Source of the DNA: an uncultured bacterium
Lineage (GTDB): Bacteria > Planctomycetota > Phycisphaerae > Phycisphaerales > SM1A02
Assembly (NCBI GenBank): GCA_903918555.1
Contig: CAIXEV010000241.1
Coordinates: forward strand, 1 to 5,245
Direction of reading: 5' to 3'
Length of the DNA stretch: 5,245 nucleotides
Positions 1-4,416 of the stretch are shown piece after piece. The notes below the pieces were generated by a model that ran no database searches, was not told where the DNA came from, and saw only the letters and a program-made list of their open reading frames with translations. Position 1 is the stretch's first letter. Each line of letters opens with the position of its first letter. The position numbers and the translations under genes are program-made.

Positions 1-1992
1 GACTTCCCCGACACCGATGCGCCGATGTGGTGGGAGGTCTGGACGATTTGTCCCCCCGGGGGTGCCCAAGCGCGATACGACGAGCTGGTTCGGGCCTGCC
101 AGGCTCGCCAGCTGGAGGTGTCGACCCGACGACTGGAGTTCGCCGAGCGATTGGTCGTACTGGTCAAAGCACGTCCGAACGATTGGGCCCGGTCCCGTGC
201 ACTCCTGGAACTCGTCGCGGAACTGCGGTACCCGGTTGAGCCCGCGAGGCCGTACCTCGATCTTTTCCCTCGGGAACAAGCGGAGTGGGTCAGCTCGTTG
301 CAGGGGCGGTTGCGGCCCGCAGGTCCGGACGCACCAGCGGTGTGCCTGCTCGACACCGGCGTCAACCGCGGGCACGCGCTCCTTCAAGATTCATTGCTGG
401 ATGCCGATACCCAGGCGGTAGTGGTCGCCTGGGGCGCTGCGGACCGGCGCGACGAACCGCACGGCACGTGCATGGCGGGAACAGCGCTTTACGGCGATCT
501 GGCACACGTACTCCAGACGGTTGGGACAGTGGAGTTACGGCATCGTCTGGAGTCAGTCAAGGTCGTGCCCGACCGCGGCGATCTCCCGCCGGAGGTGCAC
601 GGCGCGGTGCTCAAGCAAGCCGTGTCGCTCGCCGAGATCCGGGCGGCGGGTCGGCGTCGCACGGTGTGTCTCTCCGTGACGGCGACGGATGCTTCGGGCG
701 AAGGAGCGCCGAGTTCCTGCTCCGCAGCGGTCGATCAGATCGCGTTCAACGACGGCAATTCGACGCGGCTCGTGGTGGTTTCCGCGGGCAACATCCGCAC
801 GATGCCGGTGGGAGTTGCCTATCCACAGCTCAATCACTCCGCCCACGGCGCGATCGAGGATCCGGCGCAGTCGTGGAACGCGCTCTCTGTCGGCGCATTC
901 ACTGAACGCGTGCAGCTCTCACCGACATACGCAGGTTGGCGTGCGATGGCCCCCGCGGGCGGCCTGACGCCGTCGAGCCGAACCAGCGTCTGTTGGGATG
1001 ACGATCAGCGCTCCCGATGGCCGCTCAAGCCCGACCTGGTGTTCGAGGGGGGGAACTGGGTCGAATCGGGCGCTGGCGAGCGGTCTCCCTGTCAAGATAC
1101 CCATCTGTTGACGACGGGATTCTCGGCGACCGGTGCACAGTTCGACACCAACGCTGATACGAGCGCGGCGACCGCCCAGGCAGCGCGCCTGGCGGCCATG
1201 ATCCAAGCCGCGTACCCGCGCCTTCGGGCGGAGACTATTCGGGGTCTGCTCGTGCATTCCGCGGAGTGGACCGATGCGATGCGTCAGCAGTGCCCCGGCG
1301 CTCTTCAAAACCAGGTGATGAAGCGGGTGCGGACGTTTGGCTACGGCACACCAAGCCTGACCCGTGCCCTGCACAGCCTGAACAACGCCGTCACATTGGT
1401 GGCGGAAGCCGCTATCCAGCCATACCGCAAGAGCGGCAGCGAGGTCCGGCACAACCAGATGGGTCTGCACCAGCTCCCGTGGCCGGCACGCGTCCTGCAC
1501 GAACTCGGCGAAGTGCCGGTCCGGATGCGTGTGACGCTCTCCTACTTCATGGAGCCGAGCCCCGGCCGCCGCGGCAACATCCCGAAGTGGGGATACCCAT
1601 CTCATGGGCTTCGGTTCGACGTGCGGCGACCCGGCGAGACGCTGGACCAGTTCCGGCAACGCCTCTCCCTCGCCGAGCGAGACGATCTGGCCGCGCCGAT
1701 CGACAATGTCGGCGAGACACGCAACTGGGTCATCGGCGTGAACGGCCGCTCGCGGGGGTCGCTTCAATGCGATTGGTGGGAAGGCACCGCGACGCAGCTG
1801 GCCGCGAGCGACCACATCGCGGTCTATCCGGTCACCGGCTGGTGGCGCGAGCGGCCCTTCCTGGGCAAAGTGGAGAACGTCGCGCCCTACAGCCTGGTGA
1901 TCTCCATCGAAACGCCCGAGCAAGCCATCGATCTCTACGCCGCGATCACGGCACAGACCGAGGTCACGGTTGACATCGCAACCGTTCCTTGA
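1..1992 (+). CDS. ietS: IetS-type S8 (subtilisin-like) anti-phage serine protease, 5' partial
   Basis: This is a large subtilisin-family serine endopeptidase whose frame is open from base 1, so its N-terminus lies outside the window. The first in-frame ATG (25) is probably internal; residues are numbered from it. The triad is visible: Asp110 in LLDTGVN, His146 in EPHGTCMAG, Ser380 in ADTSAATA, plus the oxyanion-hole Asn256 in VSAGN. The segment before Asp110 (WWEVW, then ARSRALLELVAELR and EQAEWV) and the C-terminal half (LPWP near 485, RVTLSYFMEP near 502, HGLRFDVRRP, RGSL, YPVTGWW near 601, LVISIETPE) match what I recall of IetS. IetS is the protease of the IetAS defence system, whose partner IetA is an AAA-type ATPase; some databases spell it IteS. 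All catalytic residues are present, so an active cytoplasmic protease is expected. Its target is unknown to me. The family call rests on recalled motifs, and the ATPase is not in the window. Confidence 0.85.
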   Translation, partial: DFPDTDAPMWWEVWTICPPGGAQARYDELVRACQARQLEVSTRRLEFAERLVVLVKARPNDWARSRALLELVAELRYPVEPARPYLDLFPREQAEWVSSLQGRLRPAGPDAPAVCLLDTGVNRGHALLQDSLLDADTQAVVVAWGAADRRDEPHGTCMAGTALYGDLAHVLQTVGTVELRHRLESVKVVPDRGDLPPEVHGAVLKQAVSLAEIRAAGRRRTVCLSVTATDASGEGAPSSCSAAVDQIAFNDGNSTRLVVVSAGNIRTMPVGVAYPQLNHSAHGAIEDPAQSWNALSVGAFTERVQLSPTYAGWRAMAPAGGLTPSSRTSVCWDDDQRSRWPLKPDLVFEGGNWVESGAGERSPCQDTHLLTTGFSATGAQFDTNADTSAATAQAARLAAMIQAAYPRLRAETIRGLLVHSAEWTDAMRQQCPGALQNQVMKRVRTFGYGTPSLTRALHSLNNAVTLVAEAAIQPYRKSGSEVRHNQMGLHQLPWPARVLHELGEVPVRMRVTLSYFMEPSPGRRGNIPKWGYPSHGLRFDVRRPGETLDQFRQRLSLAERDDLAAPIDNVGETRNWVIGVNGRSRGSLQCDWWEGTATQLAASDHIAVYPVTGWWRERPFLGKVENVAPYSLVISIETPEQAIDLYAAITAQTEVTVDIATVP

Positions 1993-1999
1993 CGATTCG

Positions 2000-2021
2000 G
2001 GCGAAGGGGTACGGCTTCGCC
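2000..2021 (+). terminator. Hairpin 7 nt after the protease stop codon; possible terminator
   Basis: GGCGAAG (2000-2006) is the perfect reverse complement of CTTCGCC (2015-2021), with an 8-nt loop. The position directly after the stop codon fits a transcript end or a 3' stabilising hairpin. No T-run follows, so it is not a canonical intrinsic terminator. Confidence 0.4.
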
Positions 2022-2068
2022 ACAGCCTCGGATCTCGTACGGCGTGGTTCGCACGGGGGTCCCGCCAC

Positions 2069-2102
2069 TGTCTCGGCTGTACCGCACCCAGTTTCCGAGA
2101 CA
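2069..2102. repeat. Inverted repeat (8-bp perfect arms, 18-nt loop)
   Basis: TGTCTCGG (2069-2076) pairs perfectly with CCGAGACA (2095-2102). Allowing one bulged base, the arms extend to ACTGTCTCGG against CCGAGACAAGT. No T-run follows. It could be a structured 3' UTR element, an operator-like palindrome or chance in GC-rich DNA. Confidence 0.4.
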
Positions 2103-2190
2103 AGTTGAAGTCGGTATCCACGCGGCCTCCCCCGAGGAGGATGCGTCGGTGCGCTGCGGGCGGCCGGAAGCTGATCCGTCCATCGCCGTG

Positions 2191-2260
2191 CGCTAAACAA
2201 CGCCCCCTTCCGCAGCCTGGCTGACCGCCGGGCTGTGTTCGTTTTGGGCCTCGTCAGCCC
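2191..2260 (+). promoter_or_regulatory. Conserved leader block, copy A
   Basis: This stretch upstream of the 81-aa gene is repeated, with small indels, upstream of the full-length paralogue at 3832. The 16 bases at 2245-2260 (TGGGCCTCGTCAGCCC) are identical to 3794-3809. Before them both copies share CGCCC, TTCCG, TTGACCG/CTGACCG, CGGG and TTCGTTT in the same order. A shorter match, CGCTAAA followed by GCCCC, begins at 2191 here and at 3704 in the other copy. The core has GGGC/GCCC ends that can form a 4-bp stem. It may be a promoter, operator, translation leader or recombination site; the sequence does not say which. Confidence 0.55.
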
Positions 2261-2270
2261 GCACGCACTC

Positions 2271-2293
2271 GGAACCGGGAACACCGGGATTCC
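2271..2293 (+). promoter_or_regulatory. Bulged hairpin just upstream of the ribosome binding site of the 81-aa gene
   Basis: GGAACCGG (2271-2278) can pair with CCGG (2284-2287) and TTCC (2290-2293), leaving a 2-nt bulge and a 5-nt loop. It ends 8 nt before the Shine-Dalgarno sequence and lies in the roughly 33-nt stretch that copy A has and copy B lacks. It may modulate translation or may be chance. Confidence 0.3.
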
Positions 2294-2301
2294 ACCCCTT
2301 G

Positions 2302-2308
2302 AAGGAGG
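2302..2308 (+). promoter_or_regulatory. Strong ribosome binding site fixing the start at 2316
   Basis: AAGGAGG ends 7 nt before the ATG at 2316. It settles the start against the in-frame GTG at 2235, because MPLxxNVG at 2316 also aligns with the paralogue's first residues. Confidence 0.8.
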
Positions 2309-2315
2309 TGCGGTC

Positions 2316-2561
2316 ATGCCATTGACCGTGAACGTCGGGATCAGCAGGAAGGCGTCGGCGAACTACCAATCGGCCGGCCTCAGCATCAACCTCACCGCGG
2401 AGCTCGACCAGTCGCTGCTGGCCGATCCGCCGAGGCTTCAGTCGGAGATCGACCGCATCTACAGGCAGGCGGAGGAGGCGCTCGACAGGAAGGCGGGCGG
2501 CGACCGGAACGAAGCGCTAGGCCGCAAAAGTGAACGAACTGTACCGAACGCGATACACTGA
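2316..2561 (+). CDS. 81-aa protein, N-domain-only paralogue of the gene at 3832
   Basis: The function is not known. Residues 1-59 align without gaps to the first 59 residues of the protein starting at 3832; I count 40 identities, including MPL, NVG, RKAS, TAELDQ, LLADPPRLQSE and RIY. The pattern suggests a short beta-rich start (VNVGISRKA, LSINLTAEL) followed by a helix from about residue 40. After residue 59 the similarity ends abruptly. The last 22 residues are charged and unrelated, and the Asn/Gly/His linker and C-terminal domain of the paralogue are missing. It is therefore either a truncated remnant with a replaced tail or a deliberate short form. The intact ribosome binding site and shared leader suggest it is still expressed. 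The ankyrin gene follows 106 nt downstream on the same strand. Confidence 0.7.
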   Translation: MPLTVNVGISRKASANYQSAGLSINLTAELDQSLLADPPRLQSEIDRIYRQAEEALDRKAGGDRNEALGRKSERTVPNAIH

Positions 2562-2605
2562 CCGCCGCTCATTGGCTGCAAACGCGGCTTGCGATTGAGT
2601 GGGGT

Positions 2606-2643
2606 GCGCTCAGTCCCCGTTTTTGCTCCGGCGGACTCAGCGC
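2606..2643 (+). promoter_or_regulatory. Strong hairpin between the 81-aa gene and the ankyrin gene
   Basis: GCGCTCAGTCC (2606-2616) pairs with GGACTCAGCGC (2633-2643) with one C/C mismatch in 11 pairs. CCG (2617-2619) can extend the stem with CGG (2629-2631), bulging one base and leaving a 9-nt T-rich loop. No T-run follows the 3' arm, so a standard terminator is unlikely. A competing pairing, TCCCCGT (2614-2620) with ACGGGGA (2655-2661), would cover the ribosome binding site of the ankyrin gene. Confidence 0.45.
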
Positions 2644-2667
2644 TTCTCGGGCTGACGGGGAGAGTCC

Positions 2668-3648
2668 ATGTTTGAGAAACACCACGTCGTCGCTCTTCTT
2701 CAAGCGTTCCGTCGCCTAACCCTACCCTTCGCGTCCAATTTTGAGAAGCGCCACGCCCCCGACCTTCCGCTTGCCGCGCAGGCACGGCTCGGAGACGTAG
2801 CAGCGGTGGAAGCTGCGCTAAAGGCCGGCGCGGATGTCAACGCGATGTACGACGAAGGCCTGACGCCGCTGCACTTCGCAGCCCTCAAGGGTGACGCCGA
2901 GGTGATCACATTCCTGCTGAAGGCGGGCGCGGGGGCCAACGCGAAGGACGACCACGGGGCGACCCCGCTGCATTTTGCTGCCGAAAGAGGTCATGCCGAG
3001 GTGATCACGGTCCTGCTGCAGGCCGGTGCGGAGGCCAATGCGATGGACAACTACGGGGTCACGCCGCTGCATTGGGCGACCGAAGAAGGCGACGCCGAGG
3101 TGATCACGGTGCTGCTGCAGGCCGGTGCCGATGTCAACGCGAAGGCCGCCGACGGGGCGACCCCGCTGCATTGGGCGGCCGAACATTGGGCGGCCGAACT
3201 AGACGACGTCGAGGCGATCACGGTGCTGCTACAGGCCGGCGCGGATGTCAACGCGAAGGACGCCGTCGGCTGGACGTCGCTGCACTGGGCGGCTCACAAA
3301 GGTGACGCCGAGGTGATCACGGTGCTGCTACAGGCCGGCGCGGATGTCAACGCGAAGGACGCCCAAGGGCGGACGCCGCTGTACTGGGCAGGCGTAAATG
3401 GTTACGTCGAAGTGGCCACGGCCCTGCTGAAGTGCGGCGCGGATGTCAACGCGAAGGCCGCCGACGGGGCGACGCTGCTGCATTCGGCGGCCGAAAGAGG
3501 TCACGCCGAGGTGGCCACGGCCCTGCTGAAGGCCGGTGCGAACCCCCGCGCCGCCGACGGTGAAGGCAGGACTCCTCATGCCTTCACGAAGGACGACAAG
3601 TGTCGCGAGATATTGTGGAACGCGATGATGGAGACGCCGCTCAAGTGA
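2668..3648 (+). CDS. Ankyrin-repeat protein (8 repeats plus degenerate C-terminal cap)
   Basis: This 326-residue protein is mostly ankyrin repeats, a fold that binds other proteins; it has no visible catalytic domain. The first 30 residues are non-repeat, without a clear signal peptide or membrane helix, so a cytoplasmic location is likely. Full repeats run at about 31-63, 64-96, 97-129, 130-162, 163-200, 201-233, 234-266 and 267-299, with the pattern GxTPLHxAAxxGxxEVxxxLLxAGADVNAK. Residues 300-326 form a degenerate cap. All units are 33 residues except the fifth (38), which carries a duplicated HWAAE (168-172, 173-177). The ATG at 2668 is preceded by GGGGAGAG (2657-2664), an acceptable ribosome binding site. 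It sits between the two paralogous small genes. Its partner and function cannot be told from the sequence; an accessory or defence-linked adaptor is possible. Confidence 0.93.
   Translation: MFEKHHVVALLQAFRRLTLPFASNFEKRHAPDLPLAAQARLGDVAAVEAALKAGADVNAMYDEGLTPLHFAALKGDAEVITFLLKAGAGANAKDDHGATPLHFAAERGHAEVITVLLQAGAEANAMDNYGVTPLHWATEEGDAEVITVLLQAGADVNAKAADGATPLHWAAEHWAAELDDVEAITVLLQAGADVNAKDAVGWTSLHWAAHKGDAEVITVLLQAGADVNAKDAQGRTPLYWAGVNGYVEVATALLKCGADVNAKAADGATLLHSAAERGHAEVATALLKAGANPRAADGEGRTPHAFTKDDKCREILWNAMMETPLK
2857..3564 (+). repeat. 99-nt tandem repeat array encoding the ankyrin units
   Basis: Seven coding units with a 99-nt period make up this stretch; one is lengthened to 114 nt. Neighbouring units are very similar at the DNA level: 3216-3264 and 3315-3363 are identical over 49 bases exactly 99 nt apart. 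This points to recent unit duplication or gene conversion. Confidence 0.85.
3169..3198 (+). repeat. Perfect 15-nt tandem duplication inside the fifth ankyrin repeat
   Basis: CATTGGGCGGCCGAA occurs at 3169-3183 and again at 3184-3198 without a mismatch. It adds HWAAE in frame, placing five extra residues in the first helix region of one repeat. Its perfection suggests recent replication slippage. Confidence 0.9.
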
Positions 3649-3680
3649 TGCGCTCGGAGCGTGTCGGTCCCGTTTGCCAC

Positions 3681-3709
3681 TTGGCGGCCTACACGGGTCT
3701 GGCCGCTAA
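3681..3709 (+). terminator. Hairpin 32 nt after the ankyrin stop codon; possible terminator
   Basis: TTGGCGGCC (3681-3689) pairs with GGCCGCTAA (3701-3709) over nine positions, one of them a G-U pair, with an 11-nt loop. The place after a stop codon and before the next leader fits a terminator. No clean T-run follows, only GTTT ten bases on, so it is a weak candidate for an intrinsic terminator. Confidence 0.4.
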
Positions 3710-3809
3710 ATAGAGCCCCGTTTCGTGACAGTATGACCTGACGGGCGCCTCGCCCTTCCGACCCTGCCTTGACCGGCGGGGTCGTTCGTTTCATGGGCCT
3801 CGTCAGCCC
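3704..3809 (+). promoter_or_regulatory. Conserved leader block, copy B
   Basis: The main block, 3751-3809, matches 2201-2260 in order with small indels and ends in the same 16-base core (3794-3809). The core is 22 nt from the start codon here, against 55 nt in copy A. A shorter similarity begins at CGCTAAA (3704) and overlaps the 3' arm of the preceding hairpin. It probably contains the promoter or a control element for the small-protein/nuclease pair, but I cannot identify promoter boxes with confidence. Confidence 0.55.
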
Positions 3810-3817
3810 CTCCCACG

Positions 3818-3825
3818 AAAGGAGG
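3818..3825 (+). promoter_or_regulatory. Strong ribosome binding site fixing the start at 3832
   Basis: AAAGGAGG ends 6 nt before the ATG at 3832. This selects 3832 over the in-frame TTG at 3769, whose extra 21 codons include the conserved leader DNA. Confidence 0.85.
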
Positions 3826-3831
3826 CGGCTG

Positions 3832-4416
3832 ATGCCGCTTCTCATCAACGTCGGCCTGAACCGCAAGGCCAGCAAGGACTTCCAGTCGGTTGGGGTGTCC
3901 TTGAACATGACCGCCGAGCTCGATCAGGGGCTCCTCGCGGATCCCCCTCGCCTCCAGAGCGAGGTCCAGCGCATCTACTCGCTCGCGGAGGATGCCCTCG
4001 AGCGGCAGATCTCGACCATGTCGGCGGAGCCCGCGCCGAAGCAGGACACCTCGGCCAAGGCGACCACCCCCGGCGTGCCCATGGCGGCCGGCCAGCCGCA
4101 GCTGGGGCACGCGAACGGCGGCAACAACGGGAACGGCCACTCGAACGGCCACGCGAATGGCCACTCGAACGGCCACGCCGCCAACGGCTCGACCTACGGC
4201 GGCATGATCCGCCCGGCGACCGAGTCGCAGGTGCGGGCCTTGCGGGCGATCGCCAAGCGGAATCGCCTCGACCTCGACCGCGAAGCCCACGAGGAGTTCG
4301 GCGTCGAGGGCGCGGACCAGCTCGACGTGAAGCAGGCCTCTGCGCTGATCGACCTCCTGAAGGACCGCGTGCAGGCCGCGCCCGCCGCGTCGGGCGGAAG
4401 GCGGTGGCGGCCATGA
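3832..4416 (+). CDS. 194-aa small accessory protein: N-domain, Asn/Gly/His linker, C-terminal helical domain
   Basis: I know no established function. Residues 1-59 form the domain shared with the 81-aa protein encoded upstream (NVGLNRKAS, TAELDQ, LLADPPRLQSE). Residues 60-125 are a disordered linker rich in Ala, Pro, Thr and then Asn, Gly and His, with NGHS/NGHA four times at 101-116. Residues 128-178 (ATESQVRALRAIAKR, then FGV, then QASALIDLLKD) resemble a short helical module that I associate with the C-termini of phage recombination and single-strand-annealing proteins; that link is from memory. The tail is Arg-rich. The stop overlaps the start of the PD-(D/E)XK nuclease by ATGA, so the two are probably translationally coupled and act together. 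A role in DNA binding or in recruiting the nuclease is inference. Confidence 0.85.
   Translation: MPLLINVGLNRKASKDFQSVGVSLNMTAELDQGLLADPPRLQSEVQRIYSLAEDALERQISTMSAEPAPKQDTSAKATTPGVPMAAGQPQLGHANGGNNGNGHSNGHANGHSNGHAANGSTYGGMIRPATESQVRALRAIAKRNRLDLDREAHEEFGVEGADQLDVKQASALIDLLKDRVQAAPAASGGRRWRP
4132..4179 (+). repeat. Four 12-nt tandem units encoding NGH(S/A)
   Basis: Units start at 4132, 4144, 4156 and 4168. The two 24-nt halves differ at only two positions by hand comparison. They encode a flexible linker, and such tracts often vary in length between strains. Confidence 0.85.

Larger units (their letters stand above)
1993..2315. other. Gene-free stretch between the protease and the first small gene
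   Basis: I see no credible gene in these 323 bases. Short open frames exist on both strands, but none has a good ribosome binding site with protein-like composition. The stretch holds a 7-bp inverted repeat just after the protease stop (2000-2021), a longer one at 2069-2102, the conserved leader block (about 2191-2260), a bulged hairpin at 2271-2293 and the ribosome binding site at 2302-2308. A promoter for the next gene probably lies here, but I cannot point to convincing -35/-10 boxes. Confidence 0.6.

Noticed and set aside
919..2121. 400-codon open frame on the minus strand across the protease gene
   Set aside because: It is antisense to a protein with clear S8 motifs; long antisense frames are common in GC-rich DNA. 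Its translation is rich in Arg, Pro and Ala with no recognisable motif.
1970..2224. Possible small gene overlapping the protease 3' end, and minus-strand frames at 1935-2317
   Set aside because: No good ribosome binding site, no familiar motif and a composition typical of non-coding GC-rich DNA. The inverted repeats explain the stretch better.
2235..2315. Upstream GTG start for the 81-aa gene, and the matching TTG start at 3769 for its paralogue
   Set aside because: Both in-frame extensions contain GLVSP, but this comes from the identical leader DNA; the rest does not align. AAGGAGG and AAAGGAGG sit correctly before 2316 and 3832, where the protein alignment begins.
2857..3564. Regular repeats considered as a CRISPR array
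   Set aside because: The 99-nt periodic units are continuous coding sequence for ankyrin repeats, with no unique spacers between short repeats.
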